A program made the position numbers and the translations under genes. From Bacteroidota bacterium (lineage in GTDB: Bacteria; Bacteroidota; Bacteroidia; Chitinophagales; Chitinophagaceae), in assembly GCA_029555415.1 (NCBI GenBank), contig JAKPSI010000082.1, forward strand, positions 182,962-246,961: a DNA stretch of 64,000 nt. Direction: 5' to 3'. The notes beneath the pieces were generated by a model. That model saw only the letters and a program-made list of their open reading frames with translations, ran no database searches and was not told the origin of the DNA. Positions 7,051-16,042 of this stretch are shown here, in pieces (the stretch's first letter is position 1; every line of letters starts with the position of its first letter).

Positions 7051-8388
7051 TTAACGGAGTACCATCTGACGGTCCGCATCCAGTCTGACCAGAATGAAAA
7101 GCAGGATGGAGAACGTCAGCAAGGATGTGCCTCCATAACTGACGAATGGTAACGGTATACCGATCACAGGGGCAAGTCCCACCGTCATGGCGATATTGAT
7201 GGCGATATGGAAGAAGTATACCGCAGCCACGCCATACGCGTAACATCTGCTGAATGTACTGCGCTGCCGTTCCGCGATCGTAACGATCCTGAATAACAGC
7301 AAAAGATATAAAGCCAGCAGGATGAAACTACCGACGAAGCCGAACCCTTCGCCCACGGTACAAAAGATGAAATCGGTGCGTTGCTCAGGAACGAAATCAT
7401 AACGGGTCTGTGTCCCTTTCAGCAATCCTTTACCCAAAATGCGTCCGCTGCCGATCGCGATCTTGGATTGTTTCACATTGTAACTACTCTGGCTCTCGTT
7501 CTTCTTTGTTGTTTGCACATCGGCGATCTCATCCGCGGACCGGTAGGGATTATCCTTACCGAACAGATCGAAGATCCTTTCCACCTGGTGTTTCTGCAAC
7601 ACATGCTGAAATGCGAAGGGTACCGCGAAACGCTGAATACCCACACAGATGACCCAGAGCAGAATGATATTGGTGAGGATGCGACGGTTGCGTTTGATCA
7701 GTCGCCTCAGTAAATAGATCGCCCCGACCGCCAGGGCTGTCAACACCAGTGCCAGTGTGTTCGGGTCCACAACGATCGTGGCTACGACCAGTGCGGCCAT
7801 CGCGAATCCAAGTACCAGGATGATGGAAGGCAGCCCTTCGCGGTACATCACCAGAAAGAATGCGAAGTATACGAGCGCGAGTCCGGTCTCATTCTGCAGG
7901 ATGGTGATCGCCGCAGGCAATAACGCGATCCCCGCCGCGATGATCTGAGAGCGGGTCTTCGTGAAATCCGTTTCAGGACGGGACAGATACTTGGCCAGCG
8001 CCAGCGAGACGAACACTTTACAGAATTCCGCGGGCTGGAACTGGAAGCCACCCATGCGGATGATGGATTCGGTTCCTTTCACACGTGAGTGGAACGGGAA
8101 TACCAGCAACAGGATGAAGATGCCGAACACATACCAGATGTTGGCCGTTGCCGAAAAGAATTTACTGTCTGTGAGCAGTATGAACAATCCCAATACACAG
8201 GCGATCAGGAAAAAATAGAACTGTTTGCTGTAATCGGTCTTGAACCGGAGGAATGATTGCACAACAGGGTCCCCTTCCTTATAGGTTGCGGCAAAGATGG
8301 CGGTCAGACCGATGCCCACGAGCAGCAGGAAGATCCAGATCAGGCTCGTGTCGATTCCTTTTGATATGGCGGGGTTACGCTGATTCAT
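7051..8388 (-). CDS. rodA: Rod shape-determining peptidoglycan glycosyltransferase RodA (SEDS family)
   Basis: A polytopic SEDS protein that polymerises lipid II into glycan strands during side-wall growth, together with its transpeptidase partner encoded just upstream. Family marks include QPAEFCKVF, the TDFIFCTVGEGFGFVG region carrying the catalytic-loop residues, and PFVSYGGTSLL near the end. At 445 residues it is about 70 longer than the usual 370. The extra length sits in the large extracytoplasmic loop after residue 245, which is charged (QVERIFDLFGKDNPYRSADE). The start codon lies one base after the mrdA stop, showing tight coupling. Confidence 0.94.
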   Translation of the reverse strand: MNQRNPAISKGIDTSLIWIFLLLVGIGLTAIFAATYKEGDPVVQSFLRFKTDYSKQFYFFLIACVLGLFILLTDSKFFSATANIWYVFGIFILLLVFPFHSRVKGTESIIRMGGFQFQPAEFCKVFVSLALAKYLSRPETDFTKTRSQIIAAGIALLPAAITILQNETGLALVYFAFFLVMYREGLPSIILVLGFAMAALVVATIVVDPNTLALVLTALAVGAIYLLRRLIKRNRRILTNIILLWVICVGIQRFAVPFAFQHVLQKHQVERIFDLFGKDNPYRSADEIADVQTTKKNESQSSYNVKQSKIAIGSGRILGKGLLKGTQTRYDFVPEQRTDFIFCTVGEGFGFVGSFILLALYLLLLFRIVTIAERQRSTFSRCYAYGVAAVYFFHIAINIAMTVGLAPVIGIPLPFVSYGGTSLLTFSILLFILVRLDADRQMVLR

Positions 8389-8389
8389 G

Positions 8390-10498
8390 TCAGGGTCTGG
8401 TGATCCGGTTCAGCGGATTCCTTTTTTTATTGGTGTCCGGTTTGATCATATCAGGTTTGGCCGGTTTTTTATCAGCCGGGTTCGGAGGCATATTCTTTTT
8501 CGTTCCGGTTGGCTGATCATCATCCGGGATCATTTCAGATTGCAGGGTATCGGTCATGGCTTTCCGCACCTGTTCGATGGAGTCGCGGCGGATCTGCTGC
8601 AATGAATCTCTGGTTTTCATTTTCTGCAGCATCATGGCCGGGATCAGGTTCAGTCCTGCCATCCTTTCTTCCATGGGCTTGCGGCTGGCAGCGATGGTAT
8701 CACGCAGGTATTTCTCGATCATGAGGCTCACGATCGGCGCGGCATAAGTGCCCCCGAAACGACCGGAGTTCTCTACCACGCACATGATCGCGATCTTCGG
8801 ATTTTCACGCGGCGCGAAAGCGCAGAAGAAGGAGTGGTTATTGAGTTTGATCGTTCCTTTATAGTAGTTCTCTACGGTTCCGGTCTTACCACAGATGCTG
8901 ATCCCGTCGATCCGCGCACCCATACCAGTACCTGCATCCACCACACCCTGCATACCATTGTGTACATATTCGAAAACACTGTCAGGGATATCGATCGGAC
9001 GGATCTTTGTTTTGAATTTTTCCAGTACGCCCAGTTTATCACCACCTTCAATGGAGTCCACCATATGCGGCGTATAATACCATCCTTTATTGGCGATATA
9101 GGCCATTTCATTCGCCACCTGCAGCGGCGTTACATTCACCTCACCCTGACCGATACTGACCGATCGGAAGTTGCAGAAATTCCAGCGATCCTGTCCGTAC
9201 AGTTTATCGAATTCAACAGGCGTGGGAATATGTCCCTTCTGTTCCGTGGGCAGGTCGATCCCTAATTTATGTCCGAGGCCGAACGCATACATATAACGGT
9301 CCCAGTTACGCAGACTGCTGTCGGAATCGGGGAATTTCGGATTGTTGATCACGCGCATCATGACATTCGCGAAATAAGTATTGCATGATTTGGTGATGGC
9401 CATCTGCAATGAAAAGGTGCCGGGGTCCAGACAGCCCATCGGATGCCCGCTTCCGCAACCATAGAAAGCACCGGGGCAGCTGAATTGCGTGGTGGGTGTA
9501 ATGATACCTTCGTGCAGGCCAACCAGCGCCTGCAAAGTTTTGAATGTAGAACCCGGTGAATAAGTGGCATTGATCCCGCGGTTCAGCAGTGGTAAGCGGG
9601 GATCATTATACATCAGTTCACGGATGTGACGGGTACGTTCAGAACCCGTGAGATAATTCGGGTTGTAGGTGGGGCTGCTCACCATGGCCAGTACACCTCC
9701 TGTTTTGGGATCGATGGCCACAATGGAACCTACTTTGTTCGACATCAGCTTTTCGCCTTCTTCCTGCAGTTCGATGTCCAGACTCAAATGCAGGTTGCTG
9801 CCCGCAACGGGTTTGATATCGAAAGCACCTTTTTCATAAGGACCCTGGATACGGTTGAAATTATCCTTGATCAGGAACTGCACGCCGCGCTGGCCCATGA
9901 GTGATTTCTCATAACTCCATTCCAGACCGGTCCAGCCGGCATAGTCACCCGACTGGTAACCATCGTCTTTATGCTTCTTGAGGTAATTGGTATCCACCTC
10001 GGAGATATAACCGAGGATATTAGCCGCGGCATTATAAGTATATAAACGGATCGGGCGTTCCTGGATATAGAATCCATTGCTGAAACGCCAGAGGTTCTCC
10101 TGAATGCGCGCGAATTTCTGCGGTGAAAGTGAGGATTCAAAAACGGAAGGCCGGAAGGCTTTGTTCTTAATGATAGCGGTGACGATGCGTTTCCGGTATT
10201 CCGCTGTGTCGATATCCATCAGCTGGCAGAACAGTAATGTATCGATCCCTTTGGCCTGGTTGGGGGTGACCATCAGATCATAGGTCAGCGTATTATTGAG
10301 GATGGGCCTGTGTTTGCGGTCAAAGATGATCCCCCGCGGCGGATACACCACTTTCTTCAGGATGGCATTATCGTCGGCCAGTTGTTTGTACTTTTTCGAA
10401 ATGACCTGCAGGTAGAAAAGCTGCCCGGTGATAACGATGAAGGTCGCCAGAAAGATCAGGCGTATGATACGGCTTCGTGACTGATTGAACACAGGCAT
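8390..10498 (-). CDS. mrdA: Penicillin-binding protein 2 (elongation transpeptidase)
   Basis: A 702-residue class B PBP that cross-links peptidoglycan in the elongasome. One transmembrane helix is seen at residues 11-31, then the dimerisation domain with YPPRGIIFDR near 52. The transpeptidase domain holds all three active-site motifs: STFK at 317-320, SCN at 371-373 and KTGT at 538-541. The C-terminal 90 or so residues form a charged, Pro/Lys-rich tail not needed for the fold. It is the fourth gene of the mre operon; 115 nt separate it from mreD. Confidence 0.95.
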   Translation of the reverse strand: MPVFNQSRSRIIRLIFLATFIVITGQLFYLQVISKKYKQLADDNAILKKVVYPPRGIIFDRKHRPILNNTLTYDLMVTPNQAKGIDTLLFCQLMDIDTAEYRKRIVTAIIKNKAFRPSVFESSLSPQKFARIQENLWRFSNGFYIQERPIRLYTYNAAANILGYISEVDTNYLKKHKDDGYQSGDYAGWTGLEWSYEKSLMGQRGVQFLIKDNFNRIQGPYEKGAFDIKPVAGSNLHLSLDIELQEEGEKLMSNKVGSIVAIDPKTGGVLAMVSSPTYNPNYLTGSERTRHIRELMYNDPRLPLLNRGINATYSPGSTFKTLQALVGLHEGIITPTTQFSCPGAFYGCGSGHPMGCLDPGTFSLQMAITKSCNTYFANVMMRVINNPKFPDSDSSLRNWDRYMYAFGLGHKLGIDLPTEQKGHIPTPVEFDKLYGQDRWNFCNFRSVSIGQGEVNVTPLQVANEMAYIANKGWYYTPHMVDSIEGGDKLGVLEKFKTKIRPIDIPDSVFEYVHNGMQGVVDAGTGMGARIDGISICGKTGTVENYYKGTIKLNNHSFFCAFAPRENPKIAIMCVVENSGRFGGTYAAPIVSLMIEKYLRDTIAASRKPMEERMAGLNLIPAMMLQKMKTRDSLQQIRRDSIEQVRKAMTDTLQSEMIPDDDQPTGTKKNMPPNPADKKPAKPDMIKPDTNKKRNPLNRITRP

Positions 10499-10613
10499 AG
10501 GTCAGTAGCGCAAACGGGGATTTAAAAAAAGGTGGGTCAAATAAATACTTTTACAAAATACGATTTCCGGCAAGCGGTTTCCAAATCTATTTCACACAAC
10601 AGCAGGTTTTCTC

Positions 10614-11147
10614 TTACGCGGTATTGGTCCTGAACTTCAGTTTCCGCGGTACCAGCAATTCAACGGTAAAGATGAGCAGCATACTGATACCGGTAGTAGC
10701 GATGACCTTGATGATGAAATCGAGGAAGCGACCGGTATCGAGCCATTCGAGGAATACCATATAAGTATGGTGCGCGGCGGTAAGGATCAGTACATAGACC
10801 GAATAAGGCGTCCAGCCCATGGCCTTCGGGGAAGGTTCGCGGTAGTTGAAACCCGCTGTGTCTTTCGGGGCCAGGATATTGATGACGAAAGGACGGAGAT
10901 AGGCCAGCAGCAAACAGGCGGCGGCATGCAGACCGGGCGTCATGGTGAAATAGTCCAGGGTCAAACCCAGCGCGAAACCTACGAAAAGCAATGCCACCCG
11001 TGAGATGGAGAATGGCAACCAGAGCAGGAACAGGAAATACAGATATGGTACGATGAAGCGATGCAGTGCCGGAACCTTATCCAGCACATACACCTGTATC
11101 AGGATGAACAGTGCGAAACGGATGATATTGCGGAACAGGTCACTCAA
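10614..11147 (-). CDS. mreD: Rod shape-determining protein MreD
   Basis: A 177-residue hydrophobic protein with about five or six membrane helices and little else, as usual for MreD, which belongs to the elongasome membrane core. Identity rests on size, hydropathy and the position between mreC and mrdA. The start codon overlaps the mreC stop by four bases (ATGA-type coupling). Confidence 0.88.
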   Translation of the reverse strand: MSDLFRNIIRFALFILIQVYVLDKVPALHRFIVPYLYFLFLLWLPFSISRVALLFVGFALGLTLDYFTMTPGLHAAACLLLAYLRPFVINILAPKDTAGFNYREPSPKAMGWTPYSVYVLILTAAHHTYMVFLEWLDTGRFLDFIIKVIATTGISMLLIFTVELLVPRKLKFRTNTA

Positions 11148-12022
11148 CGCGGTACTTTTTTGGTTTCTTCAGTTTTGATGCGGGTATCCTCGAATAATTT
11201 CGCCTGCTCGTCATATTGCAGGTTCTCCACGATGTGCACTTGCTGCAAGCGGTAAAAATTAACGGAGGTCTTCACTTTAAGGTCATACAATCCGGTGGCA
11301 TTATCCACTTTCACGTCAGCGATGGTACCCACGATATAACCCGGAGGAATACTGAAGGAATATGGACTGGTCATGACGGTATCTCCTTTGAGTACATCCG
11401 AAGTTTTCGGCACGCGGCGCATATAGATATAACGCGGGTCCTTTCCATCCCATTCCAGCAATCCGAATTCGCCCGTCTTCTTCAAAGTGGCGCTGATCGT
11501 GCTTTTCACGTTGAGCAGACTCATGACCTGGCAGAAATTAGCGCTCACGGCTACTACCACTCCCACCGCATAACCATCAGAGCTCAGCACGCCCATATTA
11601 TCTTTTATCCCCTGATCGGAACCCCGGTTGAGCTGGATGAAGTTCTTCTGGGAGTTGACGGAATTATAAACGACGGTTGCGGGACGGAAGAAATAACGGC
11701 GGAAATGTCCGAGCGTATCAAAGGGCAGCGAGTCCTTTACATATTTCAGGCTCGTATCGCGCAGCATGAAATCCTGGATGCGGGCATTCAGGAGGGAATC
11801 ATTCATAGCGTGAAGGTGCCGGTTCTCTTCCTTGAGGTAGAGGTAATCTTCCACCTTATTGAATTGGGTATTGACACGACCCGTAAATTCATTGGCAATG
11901 CCGAGGAATTTAGCGCGGTGAAAGCGGTTATAGCTGAACAGGAACCAGAGCGACACTCCCTGCAGGACAAGGAACGCGAAGAAGGTGAAGTAGCGCCTGA
12001 TGAAGAGAAAAATATTTCTCAC
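11144..12022 (-). CDS. mreC: Rod shape-determining protein MreC
   Basis: A 292-residue bitopic membrane protein. The N-terminal helix at about residues 12-30 is followed by a coiled-coil stretch (KVEDYLYLKEENRHLHAMN) and the two-lobed beta domain, with FIQLNRGSDQGIKDNMGVLS near 130, typical of the MreC core. MreC scaffolds PBP2 and RodA on the periplasmic side. It lies 63 nt downstream of mreB and overlaps mreD. Confidence 0.93.
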   Translation of the reverse strand: MRNIFLFIRRYFTFFAFLVLQGVSLWFLFSYNRFHRAKFLGIANEFTGRVNTQFNKVEDYLYLKEENRHLHAMNDSLLNARIQDFMLRDTSLKYVKDSLPFDTLGHFRRYFFRPATVVYNSVNSQKNFIQLNRGSDQGIKDNMGVLSSDGYAVGVVVAVSANFCQVMSLLNVKSTISATLKKTGEFGLLEWDGKDPRYIYMRRVPKTSDVLKGDTVMTSPYSFSIPPGYIVGTIADVKVDNATGLYDLKVKTSVNFYRLQQVHIVENLQYDEQAKLFEDTRIKTEETKKVPR

Positions 12023-12085
12023 GTATGATGTTTCTGTCTCTTTGCCCGCCCGGAATAGCCGCGGGACGCTGCGGATTGGAAAAAA

Positions 12086-13111
12086 TTATCTCATGACGAA
12101 CGGATAGCGGCTGTAGTTCTTCAGCGCAATACCGGTTCCCCTTACCACACTTTTCAGCGGATCGTCGGCGATATGTACCGGCAGCTTGATCTTCTGGCTC
12201 AGCCTTTTGTCGAGGCCGCGCAGCAGGGCACCACCACCTGTCAGGTAGAGGCCGCGGCGGTAGATATCGGAAGCCAGCTCGGGAGGTGTTTGCTCCAGGG
12301 CTTTGAGGATGGCTTCTTCGATCTTGAAAATGCTTTTATCGAGGGCTTCAGCGATCTCCTGGTAGCTGACCTGGATCTGTTTGGGGATACCTGTTACCAG
12401 GTCACGGCCGTTCACCGGGATGTCATCCGGGGGATTATCGAGGTCCTTCATGGCGGCGCCGACATTGATCTTGATCTGTTCAGCGGTACGCTCACCGATC
12501 AGCAGGCTGTGGTAGCGGCGGAGGGCTTCCATGATATCAGCGGTGAATTCATCACCGGCGATACGGATGGACTGGTCGCAGACGATACCTGCCAGGGCGA
12601 TCACAGTGATACCGGTAGTACCACCACCGATGTCGATGATCATATTACCGACGGGCTCTTCCACGTCGATACCGATACCCAGAGCGGCTGCCATGGGTTC
12701 ATGAATGAGATAAACTTCTTTGGCGCCGGCCTGTTCGGCACTGTCGCGCACCGCTCTTTTCTCCACCTCGGTGATGCTGGAGGGGATGCAGATCATCATG
12801 CGCCAGCTGGGCGGGAAAAGGGGTTTTTTGGGGTAAACGAGCTTGATCAGCTCACGGATCATGAGCTCGGCCGCGTTGAAGTCGGCGATCACACCGTCTT
12901 TCAGCGGGCGAACGGTCCGGATGCTCTCATGCGTTTTCTCGTGCATCATGAGGGCCTTCTTACCGACCGCAAGGACTTCCTTGGGGTTGTTGCGGTTGAG
13001 GGCGACAATACTCGGTTCGTTCACGACGACTTCGTCGTTATGTATGATGAGGGTATTGGCAGTACCCAGGTCGATGGCTATTTCTTGTGTAAACCAGTTA
13101 AAAAGTCCCAT
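12086..13111 (-). CDS. mreB: Actin-like rod shape-determining protein MreB
   Basis: A 341-residue bacterial actin that guides side-wall synthesis. The ATP-binding motifs are present in order: EIAIDLGTANTLI at residues 10-22, the catalytic region with KRAVRDSAEQAGA near 133, IIDIGGGTTGI near 158 and TGGGALLRGLD near 288. It is the first gene of the minus-strand operon running to rodA, with a candidate promoter just upstream. A long plus-strand frame across this gene is a shadow. Confidence 0.96.
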   Translation of the reverse strand: MGLFNWFTQEIAIDLGTANTLIIHNDEVVVNEPSIVALNRNNPKEVLAVGKKALMMHEKTHESIRTVRPLKDGVIADFNAAELMIRELIKLVYPKKPLFPPSWRMMICIPSSITEVEKRAVRDSAEQAGAKEVYLIHEPMAAALGIGIDVEEPVGNMIIDIGGGTTGITVIALAGIVCDQSIRIAGDEFTADIMEALRRYHSLLIGERTAEQIKINVGAAMKDLDNPPDDIPVNGRDLVTGIPKQIQVSYQEIAEALDKSIFKIEEAILKALEQTPPELASDIYRRGLYLTGGGALLRGLDKRLSQKIKLPVHIADDPLKSVVRGTGIALKNYSRYPFVMR

Positions 13112-13136
13112 TAAGTTATACCGGATTTAATGTGTG

Positions 13137-13168
13137 CAAAGTTGGAGGAAATAATTTGAATTAACAAA
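13137..13168 (-). promoter_or_regulatory. Candidate promoter of the mre operon
   Basis: Read on the minus strand, TTTG (13165-13168) is followed after 20 nt by CAACTTTG (13137-13144), which matches TAnnTTTG except for the first base. The mreB start lies 25 nt downstream of the element. Confidence 0.5.
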
Positions 13169-13283
13169 GCGGAAACCCTTGTCCTGCAACATTTTTTTAA
13201 AGATCGGCCTTCCGCCAATTGCCTGTTAAACCATGCCTGCCCCATTGCTTTCCTCCCCGAAATTTCGTACTATCTGAATCAAC

Positions 13284-13304
13284 GATCCGGTCGTTGACCG
13301 GATC
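13284..13304. repeat. Perfect palindrome in the mreB/MFS divergent region
   Basis: Nine-base arms GATCCGGTC and GACCGGATC are separated by GTT. There is no T run, so it is more likely a protein-binding site than a terminator. It lies 57 nt before the MFS start and about 115 nt beyond the mreB promoter. Confidence 0.7.
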
Positions 13305-13360
13305 AGGATGAATGATGGCAACTAACGTGCCATGGATAAAATTTAATTTACCTTGTTGAC

Positions 13361-14557
13361 ATGCGCATCATCACGCGAACGGTCGTCATTCTTTCATTAG
13401 TGAGTTTATTCGCTGATGTGGCGAGCGAATTATTATACCCTGTTATTCCCGTTTATCTCAGCAGCATCGGTTTACCGGTCGTATGGATCGGTTTGATGGA
13501 AGGTGTAGCGAATTTCATTGCCGGTTTAACGAAAGGCTATTTCGGAAAACGCAGTGATGAAAAAGGCGAAAGACTGCCTTTCGTTCGCTTCGGTTATACA
13601 TTGAGCGCCATCGCGAAACCATTGATGGTGGTCTTTTCATTGCCGGTATGGATCATATTTACGCGTACGCTTGACCGTTTGGGTAAAGGCGTCCGCACGG
13701 CAGCGCGTGATGCTTTGTTATCGGATGAAGCCACTCCAACGACCAAAGCACGTGTATTCGGATTTCACCGTGGCATGGATACTGCGGGTGCAACGATCGG
13801 ACCGATACTTGCTTTAGTGTTCCTGTATTCTCATCCTGGCGAATACAAAACGTTATTCTATTACGCATTCATTCCCGGCCTCATCAGTATCGCGCTGATC
13901 TTTTTACTGCATGAAAAAAAGAAGGAGATCACAAAGGTTCGCAAAAGCGGTTTCTTTTCCTATCTGGGATATTACAAAAAAGCAGATCCACGCTACCGCA
14001 GGCTGGCAGCGGGTTTGCTGGCTTTCGCATTATTCAACAGTTCAGATATGTTCCTGCTACTGCAGGCACAGCATGCGATCGGTGATCAGGTCATTCACCT
14101 GGGAAGTATCACACTGCACAGCGGATCGATCACGATCGCCGCTTATGTTTTTTACAATCTCATCTTCGCATTAAGTGCATATCCGCTCGGTGTACTGGCT
14201 GATCGTTTCGGAACAAAGAAAGTTTTCACAACAGGGTTACTTTTGTTTGCCATCGTATATGGCGGCTTCGCATCCCACCCTTCTCTGCTCTTCATTTTTG
14301 TTTTATTCTTCCTCTATGGGATCTTCTCAGGATTAACGGAAGGCATCAGCAAAGCATGGATCAGTAATATCGCCAGCAAAGAACACACTGCTACTGCGAT
14401 CGGATTTTATACTTCCGCAGAAAGTATCGCCACACTCATGGCCAGTATCACTGGTGGATTGTTATGGACGTACACCGGAGCAGCTTCCGCATTCTTTGTT
14501 CCCGCCATTGTTGCAGTGATCGTATTCATTTATTTTTCTTTCTTCACGAAAGATTGA
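13361..14557 (+). CDS. Major facilitator superfamily transporter
   Basis: A 398-residue protein with about twelve membrane helices in two halves. The loop between helices 2 and 3 has the MFS-A type pattern (KGYFGKRSDEKGER, then RLGKGVRTAARDALL between later helices), and the second half repeats a version (GVLADRFGTKKVF). The substrate cannot be predicted. Start ATG at 13361 follows a 250-nt divergent intergenic region that contains the palindrome at 13284. Confidence 0.85.
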   Translation: MRIITRTVVILSLVSLFADVASELLYPVIPVYLSSIGLPVVWIGLMEGVANFIAGLTKGYFGKRSDEKGERLPFVRFGYTLSAIAKPLMVVFSLPVWIIFTRTLDRLGKGVRTAARDALLSDEATPTTKARVFGFHRGMDTAGATIGPILALVFLYSHPGEYKTLFYYAFIPGLISIALIFLLHEKKKEITKVRKSGFFSYLGYYKKADPRYRRLAAGLLAFALFNSSDMFLLLQAQHAIGDQVIHLGSITLHSGSITIAAYVFYNLIFALSAYPLGVLADRFGTKKVFTTGLLLFAIVYGGFASHPSLLFIFVLFFLYGIFSGLTEGISKAWISNIASKEHTATAIGFYTSAESIATLMASITGGLLWTYTGAASAFFVPAIVAVIVFIYFSFFTKD

Positions 14558-14633
14558 TCCAAAGTTCAATTTTGCTCCGTTCATTTTGGCACAGTAATCG
14601 CAATGCTTGGCTTTATACACAAAACCCAATGAT

Positions 14634-15095
14634 ATGCGAAAGTTCATCGCGTGCTGCACGCTTATACTGCTCATTCAATCTGCTTATGCTCAGATGAATA
14701 CAGGAAACAGTTACAAAACAGCGCTCGGCGTCAAGATCTGGAATGGCGGCGGCATCACCCTGAAACACTTCGTTTCTCCCACCGTGGCCCTGGAAGGGAT
14801 CGGTTATTTCTGGAATCAAGGGTCCCGGATCACCGGATTGTACGAGATCCACGGGCCCATTTCCGGGGCGGAGGGCCTTAAATGGTATATCGGACCCGGC
14901 GTGCACGTCGGATTTTACAATACCCGGTACGGCGGCGGATCATTTGCCGGTGTGGATGGGGTACTGGGACTGGACTATAAATTCAAGGGGGCGCCGATCA
15001 ATATGTCGGTGGACTGGCAACCTTCTTTTGAATTCGGGACCAACCGCGGGTTTGCCGGCAGCTGGGGTGGCCTCGGTATTCGTTATACTTTCTGA
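14634..15095 (+). CDS. Small predicted outer-membrane beta-barrel protein
   Basis: A 153-residue protein with a signal peptide (cleavage near SAYAQ, residue 19). The mature part alternates short amphipathic strands with Gly-rich turns and ends in a Phe (GLGIRYTF), as expected for an outer-membrane barrel or surface strand protein. I recognise no named family. The start at 14634 is chosen because it opens directly into the signal peptide; a frame nine codons longer exists. Confidence 0.7.
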   Translation: MRKFIACCTLILLIQSAYAQMNTGNSYKTALGVKIWNGGGITLKHFVSPTVALEGIGYFWNQGSRITGLYEIHGPISGAEGLKWYIGPGVHVGFYNTRYGGGSFAGVDGVLGLDYKFKGAPINMSVDWQPSFEFGTNRGFAGSWGGLGIRYTF

Positions 15096-15154
15096 CCTTT
15101 CTTTTAACAGTATAGTTTACCGAAATCCGGTATTTTGGTTAAAACTTTATTGCC

Positions 15155-16042
15155 ATGAGAAGAATACTGTCCGCTTTACTGCTACTGACCACCCTTTCAT
15201 TTTCTGCAAAATCGCAGGACATGAAACAGATCCGCGAACAAGGTGCAAAGGACGAAGTCGACTTCAAAACATACCCTTACGGAAACAATAAGACCGCAGG
15301 AAAATATTTCAACATCCGCGGCATTAAAATGTATTGTGAAGTTTATGGCGAAGGACAACCCCTGCTTTTCATACACGGGAACGGAGGATCCATCCGCAGC
15401 TTCCTGTACCAGATCGGTTATTTCAGTCAGCAATATAAAGTGATCGTGGCCGACAGCCGAAACCAGGGCAAGTCATACGATAATAGCGACTCCCTTACCT
15501 ATGAAATGATGGCTGATGATTACAGCGCGCTGCTCGATTCATTAAAAACAGGCCCCGCTTATGTTGTAGGCTGGAGCGACGGTGGTATTGAAGGGCTGTT
15601 ACTGGCGATCCGCCACCCGGAAAAAGTGAAAAAGCTAGCGGTCACCGGCGCCAATCTGGTTCCGGATACAACGGCCGTACCGCAAGAGATCTGGGACATG
15701 GTCACGCCCGACTACACGAAACTGAAAAATAATCCCAAGCGGAATATCATGGAGAACAGGGGTTATAAATTATTACGCCTGCTGGTGGAACAACCGCATA
15801 TCCCGCTGAGTGATCTGCAGAAGATCAGTTGTCCGACGCTCGTCATCGGAGGCGACCATGATGTGATCAAAGTGGAACACACGATGCTCATTGCTAAGAA
15901 CATCCCGCAATCCTATTTATGGATCCTGCCCGGTTCCGGACACAGTACGCCTGTAGTATATAAGGATGAATTCAATAAAAAAGTGGATCAGTTCTTCAGT
16001 TCAGATTACCGGAAGATCGAAAAGGAAGACCGTTTCTTTTAA
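15155..16042 (+). CDS. Secreted alpha/beta hydrolase
   Basis: A 295-residue protein with a signal peptide of about 20 residues. The alpha/beta-hydrolase core shows the oxyanion motif FIHGNGG near 73, the nucleophile elbow GWSDGG near 142, an acid in GGDHDVI near 233 and the catalytic His in GSGHSTP near 263. Substrate is unknown. The stop codon overlaps the stop codon of the convergent tryptophan dioxygenase gene by four bases, so there is no space for a separate terminator. Confidence 0.87.
   Translation: MRRILSALLLLTTLSFSAKSQDMKQIREQGAKDEVDFKTYPYGNNKTAGKYFNIRGIKMYCEVYGEGQPLLFIHGNGGSIRSFLYQIGYFSQQYKVIVADSRNQGKSYDNSDSLTYEMMADDYSALLDSLKTGPAYVVGWSDGGIEGLLLAIRHPEKVKKLAVTGANLVPDTTAVPQEIWDMVTPDYTKLKNNPKRNIMENRGYKLLRLLVEQPHIPLSDLQKISCPTLVIGGDHDVIKVEHTMLIAKNIPQSYLWILPGSGHSTPVVYKDEFNKKVDQFFSSDYRKIEKEDRFF

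Noticed and set aside
12173..13114. Long plus-strand open frame of about 313 codons opposite mreB
   Set aside because: It lies entirely antisense to a gene with all actin motifs, and its translation has no recognisable domain. It is a codon-bias shadow. The same applies to long antisense frames over galE (1577-2503), mreC (11216-12028), purD (17263-17940) and DUF1800 (24286-25188).
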